This document shows positions 52,063-61,145 of a DNA stretch of 64,000 nt, in pieces; positions within the stretch are counted from its first letter, which is position 1; every line of letters begins with the position of its first letter. The stretch comes from a virus. Location of the stretch: IMG/VR virus record IMGVR_UViG_3300005095_000179, positions 410-64,409 of that record, one strand, 5' to 3'. Made by a program: the position numbers and the translations under genes. The notes beneath the pieces are model-generated. The model was not told where the DNA came from and did no database searches. It saw only the letters and a program-made list of their open reading frames with translations.

Positions 52063-52794
52063 TTATTCTCCTACAGTGACAAGAATGTCATTATTTGTGA
52101 TTTCGATATCTAAGTTTTCGTACATAGAATCTATTTTTTCAGCGATTTCTGTTTTGTTGTCGCACTCAATTCTTAATCCGTCTTCGTGGATTTCGATTTC
52201 GATTCCATCTTCATCAATAGCTTGTGCTATTTTTAGAAAATCTACTTCTTCTACTTCTTTATTCTCTTTAAGAGACTCATCTTTAACAGAATTGAAAATT
52301 TCTTCCCAATCTACTTTTTTGAAGTTAATTTTATCTTCATCTACAAAAGAGTCTTTAACATCTAACATGATTTTTTCTAAATCTTTAGCACTCTTAGCTT
52401 CTAGTGCTAAATTGTAAAGAAATTCATCATGATTGATGTTTAGTTCAGCTAAATCAGTATCATCACTTGACTCTCTAACTCCTTCTTTTGCTTTAGGAGA
52501 AGCAGTAACTTGGTAATCTCCTGTCACTTTAAAGTCGTATTCAGCACCAAAAACACTCATCAAAAGCATCATGAATGATTGCCCACTAAACTCAGTAGTG
52601 TCAATTACATATCCGTTCCCTTTTGGAGTAATATTTGGTTCTTTTTCGTACACTTTCACGAAATTCACTAAGTCAGCTGGAATAACTTTTCCTTCATCTA
52701 CCTTTTCTTTGATAAGTAACCCCTCATCAGTAGAGATAATCTCTAGGTGATTATTTGACTTAAGGATTTCAGCCAGTTCGTTTAATCTAATCAT
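52063..52794 (-). CDS. Acidic hypothetical head-region protein
   Basis: 243 residues. The two ends look like related small domains: NNHLEIISTDEGLLIKEKVD near the N-terminus and GIEIEIHEDGLRIECDNKTE near the C-terminus. The middle is helical and charged. One base separates its stop from the ATG of the acidic protein downstream. Probably a capsid accessory protein; family unknown. Confidence 0.55.
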   Translation of the reverse strand: MIRLNELAEILKSNNHLEIISTDEGLLIKEKVDEGKVIPADLVNFVKVYEKEPNITPKGNGYVIDTTEFSGQSFMMLLMSVFGAEYDFKVTGDYQVTASPKAKEGVRESSDDTDLAELNINHDEFLYNLALEAKSAKDLEKIMLDVKDSFVDEDKINFKKVDWEEIFNSVKDESLKENKEVEEVDFLKIAQAIDEDGIEIEIHEDGLRIECDNKTEIAEKIDSMYENLDIEITNNDILVTVGE

Positions 52795-52806
52795 AAATGA
52801 CTCTCC

Positions 52807-53268
52807 TTATTTTTCTTCAGTTTCGATCTTAACTGATGGTTTTCTCCCACCTCTTCTGGTTGGAGTTTTCTTTTCAGTTGAGTCTTTTCCCTTAGTCTCT
52901 TTCTTTACCACTTCTTTTGGTGTAGATTCAGACTTTGGTTCAGTTTTCTTAGTTTCAGTTTTTTTCACTTCAGGTTTTTTAGTCTCAGTTTTAGCTTCGG
53001 TCTTCTTTGCTTCAACCTTTTTTGTATCAACCTTCTTTGCTTCAACCTTCGGTGTTTCCTTGACTTCTTTCTTAGAAGATTTAGTTAAGTCTCCATCCCC
53101 TTTAAAAGTAAGTGTCATGAAAGATTTAGGGTAAACTACCTTTGTTCTTTCACTTTTGATGAAAACATCTAGATCGCTTCCCTTCCTGATAGTGAACGGT
53201 TGCCCATCAACTCTGAACATAACTGTCCCTTCATTGATTACACTAGCGGTATAAGTACCTTTTTTCAT
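52807..53268 (-). CDS. Head-region protein with lysine-rich tail
   Basis: 153 residues. The N-terminal about 60 residues form a small beta domain (TYTASVINEGTVMFRVDGQP, FTIRKGSDLDVFI) like decoration proteins. The rest is Lys/Glu/Thr low-complexity (VEAKKVDTKKVEAKKTEAK), ending in a basic GGRKPSVKIE. It could be a decoration or DNA-contacting internal protein. It has its own promoter motif right after the capsid terminator. Confidence 0.55.
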   Translation of the reverse strand: MKKGTYTASVINEGTVMFRVDGQPFTIRKGSDLDVFIKSERTKVVYPKSFMTLTFKGDGDLTKSSKKEVKETPKVEAKKVDTKKVEAKKTEAKTETKKPEVKKTETKKTEPKSESTPKEVVKKETKGKDSTEKKTPTRRGGRKPSVKIETEEK

Positions 53269-53301
53269 ATAAGTCTCCTTTAATTTTGTTGAGCTTACGA
53301 A

Positions 53302-53309
53302 TATTTAAT
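53302..53309 (-). promoter_or_regulatory. Candidate late promoter ATTAAATA
   Basis: Minus-strand ATTAAATA 34 bp upstream of the 53268 start and about 40 bp after the major capsid terminator: a clear terminator-promoter pair. Confidence 0.65.
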
Positions 53310-53349
53310 TTATGTAAAATCAACAAAAATAAAATTCCATTTAAATGAA

Positions 53350-53382
53350 AAATCCCCCGACTAATATTTAGCCAGAGGATTT
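53350..53382 (-). terminator. Intrinsic terminator of the major capsid gene
   Basis: On the minus strand AAATCCTCTGGCTAA / TTAGTCGGGGGATTT forms a 15-bp stem (three G-U pairs) with an ATA loop, followed by TTCATTT after the terminal TTT. It starts 17 bases after the TAA at 53399. A smaller 7-bp hairpin (ACCCGTA/TACGGGT, 53391-53406) covers the stop itself. Confidence 0.85.
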
Positions 53383-53398
53383 AATGAAACACCCGTAG

Positions 53399-54799
53399 TT
53401 ACGGGTTGTTTACGATAGTGATCTTAGTGATCAGTGTTGGTACTGGAGCTGCCATACCTGCTTGTAGAGCCACACCTTTTTGTGACTTAAGTGGGTTATG
53501 GTCAATACCATCTGTCATACTTGTCACGAACAGAGGTAGATACGGAGCATATACAACTGAAGTGTCAAACATAGAAGTTCCTTTAGAAACCATTAGGATT
53601 TCGTTAGCTGGAACTACACTTGATCTTAGAACTGGTTTACCATCTAGTGTACCGAAGAAGTGAGTACCAAGTACTGCATTCAAGTCACCAGCTGGTTTAA
53701 ATCCTGGAAGAGTTCTGATTAGAGCAGATGCTTCGTGACCAGCGATAAGCGCAGAAGCACCACCAGATCTACCAGCATTTGTTAGAATCATAGACTCTGC
53801 GTAGCTCAATGCGTCGAAGAATGTCAGTTTGTGTTCTGTGAAAGAGATTCCATCTGGAGTCGCTTTATTCCACTCTGTATTTCCTGTCGCGTTTACATAC
53901 GCTTCCATAACGACGTTAGAAGCAACTTCAGTAGTAAGTTCTTGAGTCAAGTCCTTAGCCATAGTTTCTTCAACATTGATACCAAATCTTTTACCCAAAG
54001 AGTAAGATTTGAATAGACCAACATCACTTCTAAGTGCATAAGTTTTAGCTCTAACTGGCATACTATCGAATTCACTTCTGATAGTAGGAATCTCTGTTAG
54101 TGATTCGAAGTTAGTAGCATAGTTCATAGTGATTTTAGTAGTATCGTCTGGAGCAGTCAAGAATGTAACAGATACATCACCTGTTTCATAATCTACTGTA
54201 CCATAACCACCAACACCGATGATATTACCTTGGCCATCGTCGATTAGTTTGCTCGGAACTCCGCTTACTACAAAGTGAACTTCGAATTCTCTTTTTCTTA
54301 CAGGAGCGTATTGTACTGTGCCAGCGAATGGTCCTGTGTTACTTCCGTCACCGATAGCTAGTTCTTCACCTTTAATTTCTTCACCAGCGAACTGAGAAGG
54401 TCTATTAACTCTTCCATGAATTGGGTCAATAAGTTTTGTGTCTTCAGATACTCCACCTCTTGAAGTTACTGCTACGACATTCTTAAAGTAAATTGTCCCT
54501 TGTTGTTCTTGAAGCGGCTGGATGCTCGCGAACAATGGAATAGGTGATTGTGCAGAAGAAGCCGTAATAACGTCTAGTGCGATATTAGGAAGTACACCAA
54601 GGTCTCCGTACCCACCATTTGACTCAGAAAATTCTTGGAATGCATCATATTGTTCCAATTGAGTACCAAGTGCGTAAAGGTCTTCGTTAGTCACTCCTCT
54701 TGTCTTAGCAACTGTTGATTTACTTTCGTAAAACTCCATATAATCTTTGTACTTATCAAAGTACTGTTCAACTTTTTCGTGTAGTTTTAAGTTTTCCAC
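53399..54799 (-). CDS. Major capsid protein (HK97-fold, gp23-like)
   Basis: 466 residues. Order and content fit: just after the protease-scaffold gene, with a long N-terminal region likely removed at maturation, segments FKNVVAVTSRGGVSEDTKLI, YAPVRKREFEVHFVVSG, PVRAKTYALRSDVGLFKSYS and an A-domain-like ALIAGHEASALIRTLPGFKP and PVLRSSVVPANEILMVSKGT. The last pattern (transport to PVxxSxxVP) is common in major capsid proteins. AGGAGG ribosome binding site, dedicated promoter motif and strong terminator all fit a highly expressed gene. Confidence 0.88.
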   Translation of the reverse strand: MENLKLHEKVEQYFDKYKDYMEFYESKSTVAKTRGVTNEDLYALGTQLEQYDAFQEFSESNGGYGDLGVLPNIALDVITASSAQSPIPLFASIQPLQEQQGTIYFKNVVAVTSRGGVSEDTKLIDPIHGRVNRPSQFAGEEIKGEELAIGDGSNTGPFAGTVQYAPVRKREFEVHFVVSGVPSKLIDDGQGNIIGVGGYGTVDYETGDVSVTFLTAPDDTTKITMNYATNFESLTEIPTIRSEFDSMPVRAKTYALRSDVGLFKSYSLGKRFGINVEETMAKDLTQELTTEVASNVVMEAYVNATGNTEWNKATPDGISFTEHKLTFFDALSYAESMILTNAGRSGGASALIAGHEASALIRTLPGFKPAGDLNAVLGTHFFGTLDGKPVLRSSVVPANEILMVSKGTSMFDTSVVYAPYLPLFVTSMTDGIDHNPLKSQKGVALQAGMAAPVPTLITKITIVNNP

Positions 54800-54883
54800 G
54801 ATTTCCTCCTGGGATATTTTATTAGATTTAAAATTTCTCAGGCATTCTTTGCTACCTAAAGTATCTTAATCTAAACTTATAGT

Positions 54884-54891
54884 TATTTAAT
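54884..54891 (-). promoter_or_regulatory. Candidate late promoter of the major capsid gene
   Basis: Minus-strand ATTAAATA 85 bp upstream of the capsid start at 54799, in the 121-bp gap after the protease-scaffold gene. Confidence 0.6.
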
Positions 54892-54920
54892 ATCTAATTA
54901 TGTAAGAATATATCCTTAGA

Positions 54921-56855
54921 TTATCTTACTAGATTCTCTAAGAATTTTGTTTTCTTCTCTGAGTCACTTGACCTTCTAGGGTTGTACTCAGGTATCTCTA
55001 TGTGTTCTTTCATAGGAGCACTTCTTTTTACTCTTTTTTCTTCAGTCTTTAGTGCTTCTTGTAGCTCTTCTTCTTTATCATATAGTTCCATCATCTTTTC
55101 AACTATTGGGAGTTCCACTTTATAGAACATAGAATAATACTTAGCTTTAGTCTCATGTAATTCTTCACTGATATGAGTTCTTTCTTCTTTTAAATTCTCT
55201 AGTGTCTCTTTGATTTTTTCTTTTTGACTTTGTACTTCTTCTAAGTTTTCTTCTAATTGACTGATTTCAGAATCTTTATCCTCTAGAATTTCTTTAAAGA
55301 TAGCTTTATCACTTTCTTCTTTTTCTTTAAATTCTTTCTCAATTATTTCTAATCTTTCTTGAAGTTCATCTTTCATTTTAAGAGTCTCAGATAGTGTTTC
55401 GATAGTTTCAGCTAAGATAGTTTCCTTTTCAGAAAGTTCTTCTTTTAACTCATCTTTCTCTTGCTTTTCTCTTGAAATAGTTTCATGGATATCTTCTGGT
55501 ACTTTATATTCTATCTTAGTTTCAGTAACAACTTCTGGTTCTTTGTTCAGAGCTTCTTCTAGTTGTTTTGTAAGGTTTTTTGTTGCTTCTTTTAATACAG
55601 AAACTTGTCCCATTAACTCCTCTATTTTAGAGGTATCTTCCTTTTCTACAACCTTTTCTACCACAACTTCTTTAGTTTTTAGTTCTAAGATGAAATCGAT
55701 AAATGACTCTTCTGCTTTTATTTCATGTGAATTATCTTCTTCAGAAGGTTCTTCTTTATTTTCTTCTCCGGAAATTTCTTCACCGTTATAATTAATTTTC
55801 TTCTCTAGTTCCTTTATCTTCTCGCAAGTTTTTTCGATTGACTCATCTATATCTTTTTCTTTTAGAATTTCGTCGCAAATTTGAGATAAAGATTCCATAT
55901 CTTTAGTAGTAAGTTTAGAGTCTTTATCTAGGAATTCTATGAGGGTGTCATAGTATTTTTCATATTCGACATTATATCTCACTAACTTTGTTAAAAGTTC
56001 AACATATGCTATATAGTTAGACATTAATTTAGCAGATACTCTAATATCCCCATCTTCCTCTTCTATTTTATTTGTTTTCTCATTTGAAGATTCAGATAGA
56101 ATTTTGTTTTCCTTTACCACATTCTCTAACATTGAAATAATTTCTTCTTTAGATAGTGACTCTAATAGTTCCTTATCGATACTTTCTTCCTTTTTATTTT
56201 CATTGATTGCCTCTCCTAACTCTAACCCACATAAACCGTCTTCACAAATAATGTTGTGTTTATCTTCCTTAAGTGCTTCTATGTCTTCCTTAATGGACTC
56301 AACTAATTGCGGGTCTGTCTCTAAAAATCCAGGTTGTATAACGAAATCTATACTTTCAATGACAAAGTTCTTATCATCCAATACCTTATATTTTCTTCCA
56401 TCTTTCGTTTTTGTTTCATTCGTGAAACCGCCAAATGCTCTTGTGCTGACATACATCTTAGAGCCAGACTTAAGGACTGTATTTAGAATTCTCCCACTTG
56501 GTGTGTCTAAGATTTCATATTCTGCAATCCCTTGTCCAGTCTTTTTATCAATATAAATGTCTGTTACTTTATGACTGACTTTCCCAGACTCTAATAGTTC
56601 GTCTAAAGTATAATCCTTTGGGTGACCTATACACCCAAACATTAAACCACGTTCCAGAGTTTGTTTTGTTTCTGGGTTTTTTAATGCATTTTCCCAAAGA
56701 GTTTTTGGATAGAATCTACCATTTCTAGAATATCCATCTAGGAAGAACGATGGTCCTTTTACCTTAGACAATACTCCTTCTTGAAGACTTTCTTTAGAAG
56801 CTTCTGTTATTTCTAATCCATTGACTTCAAAATTTTCGTAAATATATTGACTCAT
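54921..56855 (-). CDS. Prohead protease fused to scaffold
   Basis: 644 residues from the ATG at 56855; GGAAG five bases before it decides this start over an upstream GTG at 56861. The N-terminal about 200 residues are a gp21-type prohead protease: FLDGYSRNGRFYPKTLWENA, the GHPKDY His at 78, and MYVSTRAFGG with the Ser at 137. The rest is Glu/Lys-rich coiled coil, a scaffold. In T4 these are separate genes (21 and 22). The fusion would be self-processed during capsid maturation. The C-terminus ends KFLENLVR. Confidence 0.82.
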   Translation of the reverse strand: MSQYIYENFEVNGLEITEASKESLQEGVLSKVKGPSFFLDGYSRNGRFYPKTLWENALKNPETKQTLERGLMFGCIGHPKDYTLDELLESGKVSHKVTDIYIDKKTGQGIAEYEILDTPSGRILNTVLKSGSKMYVSTRAFGGFTNETKTKDGRKYKVLDDKNFVIESIDFVIQPGFLETDPQLVESIKEDIEALKEDKHNIICEDGLCGLELGEAINENKKEESIDKELLESLSKEEIISMLENVVKENKILSESSNEKTNKIEEEDGDIRVSAKLMSNYIAYVELLTKLVRYNVEYEKYYDTLIEFLDKDSKLTTKDMESLSQICDEILKEKDIDESIEKTCEKIKELEKKINYNGEEISGEENKEEPSEEDNSHEIKAEESFIDFILELKTKEVVVEKVVEKEDTSKIEELMGQVSVLKEATKNLTKQLEEALNKEPEVVTETKIEYKVPEDIHETISREKQEKDELKEELSEKETILAETIETLSETLKMKDELQERLEIIEKEFKEKEESDKAIFKEILEDKDSEISQLEENLEEVQSQKEKIKETLENLKEERTHISEELHETKAKYYSMFYKVELPIVEKMMELYDKEEELQEALKTEEKRVKRSAPMKEHIEIPEYNPRRSSDSEKKTKFLENLVR

Positions 56856-56879
56856 AATCACTTCCTGTATAACTTTAGA

Positions 56880-57587
56880 TTATTTAATAAAGAGTCTATC
56901 TAGCTCTTCGTATGTTTCATTGCTTGCTTTTAGTATGTCTATATTAGATGCCGCTTGTAATAACGCTCTGAATGTTTCATCATCTTGAGCATCATTACTT
57001 TCTCCTGCTAAGTCTCTTTTAGCATAAATGTACATTTTAGGGTCTTGGAAGAATTGGACGATATCTGTAAGTAGTTGATATGAGTTTTCTTCTAATCTAC
57101 CGTAAACATATGCTTCAAGTAGTTCTGTTTTTAACACACTTGAATCTTCCACAAATGCGTAAAGTAGCTCTAAGAACTGAGCCATTGCTTCTGGGTCTGC
57201 TTCATAATACTGAAGTTCAAGATATAGATGAGTTTCTATACTACTAAGACCGAGTAAAGCATCATTCACTTGTTCCATAGATAACTCTACATAATTTAGA
57301 CCAGGAGTGAGTTCTTGGTTATAATAAGAAACGGTTTCTCTCAAAGCATTGAATCTTCCTAGTGCTCTATGGAATCTTTTCCCAGCAGTACTTTTATGCC
57401 ATTTCTTAATTCCTTTTTGGATATGATGTTTGTTTCTTCTCCAACTATTTTTCATACTTCTTTGTTTAGAACGGTCTTTAGCTCTGATGTCGCTCTTCTT
57501 CACTATTTGGAGTCTTTTTCTCACTTCAGCTTCATTTAACCCAAGGAGGTCGTATTGTACTTCATCTATCTTTGATTTAAACTTCAT
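56880..57587 (-). CDS. Probable prohead core protein
   Basis: 235 residues. The N-terminal third is strongly basic (KKSDIRAKDRSKQRSMKNSW, RRNKHHIQKGIKKWHKSTAG), the rest is helical and acidic (FLELLYAFVEDSSVLKTELL). It lies between portal and protease-scaffold genes, where T4 has the core genes 67 and 68. The basic region could bind DNA or the portal. Two bases separate it from the portal stop. Confidence 0.55.
   Translation of the reverse strand: MKFKSKIDEVQYDLLGLNEAEVRKRLQIVKKSDIRAKDRSKQRSMKNSWRRNKHHIQKGIKKWHKSTAGKRFHRALGRFNALRETVSYYNQELTPGLNYVELSMEQVNDALLGLSSIETHLYLELQYYEADPEAMAQFLELLYAFVEDSSVLKTELLEAYVYGRLEENSYQLLTDIVQFFQDPKMYIYAKRDLAGESNDAQDDETFRALLQAASNIDILKASNETYEELDRLFIK
56881..56888 (-). 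promoter_or_regulatory. Candidate late promoter ATTAAATA
   Basis: Minus-strand ATTAAATA about 26 bp before the 56855 start, overlapping the end of the upstream gene. The short distance makes a leader of a few bases. Confidence 0.45.
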
Positions 57588-57589
57588 CT

Positions 57590-59065
57590 CTATTCCTCTT
57601 CTTCATCTACATTTTCTTTATAATACAGGATATCAAATCCAGACATCGTACTAAATTGTTTGTTTAGGAATTTAACATATTCTTCCATGTTAATGCCTAT
57701 TTCGTCGTGATCTTCAAAATCACTTACGAATGATTTAAAATTGTCTACCATAGAAACCGTTAAATCTAAAAATTCAAGTTTTTCTAAGTCATCTGTATTT
57801 AAAATATTCAGAAATACGATATCAATACTTTCTTTTAGGAAGTTATTGAACCCTAAGTTAGTTAAGTGAACTATTAGTAATCGTTGAAGACCTTCTTTCA
57901 AAGCAAATTGAATAGATTTCAGTTTCTTAGTGTATCTGATATGGTCTTTTATCACATCAGCTTTTATTCCCTCTTCATCTATGATAGAAGCAGGTATCCC
58001 TATGGTACTTAGAGCCATTTTCCTGATATCAGTGATTTTGTCGTGCATTTCATCGTAGTTGTTCTCACTATTGAAATCTTCTGCTTGTAGTTCACCCTTA
58101 TCACCGAAATTTGGGATTACCTTTACTTCACCGACTCTTGCGCCAATAGTCGATAAAATTTCTTCATCTGTTTTATTAGCAGTCCCGACTCTTAGAGTCT
58201 TATTTATCATTTTTTCAAAAGTTTGAGCTATTTTCTGAGCTTCTGCAGGTTTCGTGCTGGAAGGCACTGATACTGAAACGAGTTTGGTTGCTAAAGCATC
58301 ATTAATGAATCCAAGTGGGACTAAGTGTTCTAGGAACTTTAACTCCTTCAGAAGCCCGTATATTGGGTACAATACAGATTTCCCCATTCTTAGATATAGC
58401 ACTTTATCATTTAATCCATCAACCTTTACCCTAATCCTAGAAGATGGAAGAGAAAAATAGATTACTTCTGTTGGTTGAACAGTCTCTATTTTCTTTTCTC
58501 CAAGTTTAAGGATATAACTAACATCTGAATCTCTAAATACTGGAAGAGTAGTCGTCATGTCAACATCATCGTGAATAGCTACTATTCCTTTTTTAGAGAA
58601 GTTTTCATCTCCAAATCCATTGACATCTAGTCTTAGGAAATACTCCCCATAGAATAATAGGTCTGAAGCGATATCTACTATCATTTTTTGGATATTGAAT
58701 TCTTCTATAAATTCATTAGCTATTTTAGATGCTGCTTCGTCGACTTCACCAATAGAGTTTTTCACCCTAACATCAAATAATTTATGTTCATTCCCAGTCG
58801 GGTTCAAGGCATCATCCAATATCCTGTCAACTATCATCTGACTGAAATAGAAATCTTTGATAGTGTCTATGTCATCTATAATCCCTCTTTTAGTGTCACT
58901 GATTTCTAGGAACTTTGTTAGTAGAACATTATTTACTGAAGGCTCTACTGAACCTTGAGCAAATGCTTGTTGGGCAGCAATAGCAGGGTCAAGTGCCATC
59001 TGCCATCCAAATAATTTATTGGTTAATGAGCTAAAATTATCTGATAAATTTTTAAAAATTGCCAT
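57590..59065 (-). CDS. Portal protein (gp20-like)
   Basis: 491 residues. Features of T4-type portals: IVDRILDDALNPTGNEHKLF near the N-terminus, DLLFYGEYFLRLDVNGFG, VIYFSLPSSRIRVK, SVLYPIYGLLKELKFLEHLV and a helical wing, then NLGFNNFLKESIDIVFLNI. AAGGAG precedes the ATG. The position directly after the terminase matches the usual order. It forms the DNA entry ring. Confidence 0.88.
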   Translation of the reverse strand: MAIFKNLSDNFSSLTNKLFGWQMALDPAIAAQQAFAQGSVEPSVNNVLLTKFLEISDTKRGIIDDIDTIKDFYFSQMIVDRILDDALNPTGNEHKLFDVRVKNSIGEVDEAASKIANEFIEEFNIQKMIVDIASDLLFYGEYFLRLDVNGFGDENFSKKGIVAIHDDVDMTTTLPVFRDSDVSYILKLGEKKIETVQPTEVIYFSLPSSRIRVKVDGLNDKVLYLRMGKSVLYPIYGLLKELKFLEHLVPLGFINDALATKLVSVSVPSSTKPAEAQKIAQTFEKMINKTLRVGTANKTDEEILSTIGARVGEVKVIPNFGDKGELQAEDFNSENNYDEMHDKITDIRKMALSTIGIPASIIDEEGIKADVIKDHIRYTKKLKSIQFALKEGLQRLLIVHLTNLGFNNFLKESIDIVFLNILNTDDLEKLEFLDLTVSMVDNFKSFVSDFEDHDEIGINMEEYVKFLNKQFSTMSGFDILYYKENVDEEEE

Positions 59066-59087
59066 TAATAAATCTCCTTTATAATCC

Positions 59088-59095
59088 TATTTAAC
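59088..59095 (-). promoter_or_regulatory. Candidate late promoter GTTAAATA
   Basis: Minus-strand GTTAAATA 23 bp upstream of the portal start, directly after the terminase stop at 59096. Confidence 0.5.
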
Positions 59096-61069
59096 TTAGT
59101 TCACGAACTGCCCAGTTACTCCCTCTCCAAAAATGTCGGAGAATGGTTCAGCTTCATCATACCAGTCATTACCAACTACTTCATCTAATTCTTCGATAAA
59201 ATCTTTATCTAAGTATGGTTTGTAATCAACCTTAGTTCCTAGTATCCATATAGAGTTCGTTACTGCGTCAGCTATATCTTTACTCCCTGGAGTTCCGTCT
59301 TGGTTATGTTCTGGGTGATCTACCTTTTTATCGTCTTCTTTTAAGAAAACAAGTTCTCTATAAAGAATTTGATTATTCGGACCCTTTATTCTTTCGTCTA
59401 TAATGGCATTTCTTAAACCAACATATGGGTCTTTCTTCCTATCTACAGAATTCATGATAGTTTTTATCCCGCCCTTCTCAAGAAGTTGTAGAGTATCAGT
59501 ACTTTGGTAAGAATCCGAAACGACGTATTCTATGTTTATCCCTAATCTCTGAAGTTCGAATATGAATTCCCTTATCTTATAAAGTTTTAGCTGTTCTCCT
59601 TTCGGTGGTCTAATACCAACAGCAAAGTCAACCCAATAAGAGAACTCTTTTAGTTCTCCTTCTCCAACAGTATCGTGAATATGAGACATACATAATCCAT
59701 ACCTATCCCCACTTACTGCTATGTCCAGACCGATTACTTTTTGACTTCCTGGTTTAAACATATCTATTTTATCTACATCGAAGAAATCTATTAGGTTATC
59801 ATTCTCGCCTAATATAATCTCATCCAGCTCACAAGCACCGTGTAATACTAAAGCGTTTTTTATCTTCTCTTTGAAAGGAATAAAAGTCCTTACATCAGAA
59901 ACAGCCATACCGAGTACGTCTCTGATACCAGCATAAATATCATCAAATTCGCCTCTGTATTCTATCGGTACATCAAATATCTTTGTTGGGTCAAATCGTT
60001 TTGCTCTTTCTAAGTCTTTATCATTTTCGATGAAGAATGGATCTGACTGATAGTCACCGATGAATACCTTGAAAGTTTCTCCTGAGTATTTTATCTTATG
60101 CTTAAGAACCTCAAATCTAGGAGCTGAGATAACTAAGATATCTGATTGAGAGAATTCAGAGTCTTTCTTCCCTTCAGCTTCTGATTTTTCTTTAGCATTA
60201 TCTATCATTGTCTGTATAAGAGACCCTTCAGTTGTCGCAGAAGATATCATAGTATAGTGTCCAGCCCATTTGTTTCCTTTTAGTAGGAAACGGGAGTTGA
60301 TCCTATTATACATTTCTGTGATAATATTCTTAGAACCACCCTTTTGGATTTCTTGGTTTACCTCATCAGAAGAAGCCGCATACACGTTTTTACCAACAAG
60401 TGAGTGCTTTCTAGACACCATATTAATATCAATGTTATTGATAAATAGAGATGACCTAGATTTTGTGTTGTCGAATTTAGACCTAAAAAACGGGCTTTCT
60501 CTAACTAGAGACATTATTGGGTCATAGTTCACCTGCTCAATATTTTCCATAGTTGAGTTTGTTAGGGTGAAATATATCTTTGCTGATTTAGGAAGTTTGA
60601 ATCTCAACTGAGGTTCATCCATACAAAGGAGTCTTGCTAAGTCGTAAAGGAAAATAATTGAAGCCACTGTTGTGTTGTGGTGAATGGAACCATCTGGCGT
60701 AGTATAAAGGTGTGGAGCATCTATCCCAAAATCATAGACTACTTCGTCTTCTTTTTCTTTATAACTTTTTATTATCTTATAAGATTTTCCATCTTTATTA
60801 TCTATAGATTTTGCTTCTGAAATTAAAGTTTCTTCTCCGCCAGAAATAACTTTGTGTTTATCTGAAGTTTCTAACCTTTCTCCATTTTCAAGTTCATAAG
60901 TATAAATATCAGATTTTTTCGTAACAAAGAAATTTATCTTAGATAAAGTTTCTTCAGGAGTTTTCACATAAACATCACAAGGAGTTGAGTGCGTTTCTTC
61001 TCTTTCCCCATTGTGTTTGATACCAAGTCGTTTATATAGTTCTCCTATTGGAATTCTTATTTTCTTCAT
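59096..61069 (-). CDS. Terminase large subunit, C-terminal half, with split-intein C fragment
   Basis: 657 residues. Residues 1-132 are the C fragment of an intein: MKKIRIPIGELYKRL, a block-B-like LETSDKHKVI (residues 67-76), and a block F/G end VVYDFGIDAPHLYTTPDG then SIHHN with the terminal Asn at 132. The extein starts TTVASIIFLYDLA, fitting the residues right after Walker A (GK/TT). It continues with Walker B (YAASSDEVN, D235/E236) and the nuclease motifs VIGLDIAVSGDR, VVSDSY and KVDHPE...GSKDIADAV near 598. Walker A itself and the first ATPase strands are missing. They must come from a separate N-terminal polypeptide joined by trans-splicing. Confidence 0.88.
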   Translation of the reverse strand: MKKIRIPIGELYKRLGIKHNGEREETHSTPCDVYVKTPEETLSKINFFVTKKSDIYTYELENGERLETSDKHKVISGGEETLISEAKSIDNKDGKSYKIIKSYKEKEDEVVYDFGIDAPHLYTTPDGSIHHNTTVASIIFLYDLARLLCMDEPQLRFKLPKSAKIYFTLTNSTMENIEQVNYDPIMSLVRESPFFRSKFDNTKSRSSLFINNIDINMVSRKHSLVGKNVYAASSDEVNQEIQKGGSKNIITEMYNRINSRFLLKGNKWAGHYTMISSATTEGSLIQTMIDNAKEKSEAEGKKDSEFSQSDILVISAPRFEVLKHKIKYSGETFKVFIGDYQSDPFFIENDKDLERAKRFDPTKIFDVPIEYRGEFDDIYAGIRDVLGMAVSDVRTFIPFKEKIKNALVLHGACELDEIILGENDNLIDFFDVDKIDMFKPGSQKVIGLDIAVSGDRYGLCMSHIHDTVGEGELKEFSYWVDFAVGIRPPKGEQLKLYKIREFIFELQRLGINIEYVVSDSYQSTDTLQLLEKGGIKTIMNSVDRKKDPYVGLRNAIIDERIKGPNNQILYRELVFLKEDDKKVDHPEHNQDGTPGSKDIADAVTNSIWILGTKVDYKPYLDKDFIEELDEVVGNDWYDEAEPFSDIFGEGVTGQFVN

Positions 61070-61096
61070 TTATCACCATTCACATTTGTTTTAAAC

Positions 61097-61104
61097 TATT
61101 TAAG
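61097..61104 (-). promoter_or_regulatory. Candidate late promoter CTTAAATA
   Basis: Minus-strand CTTAAATA 28 bp upstream of the start of the terminase C half. If active it would give this half its own transcript. Confidence 0.45.
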
Positions 61105-61145
61105 TTGATGGTTTAAATGTTTAAGGGGAGTTTCAAGAGTCGTGA

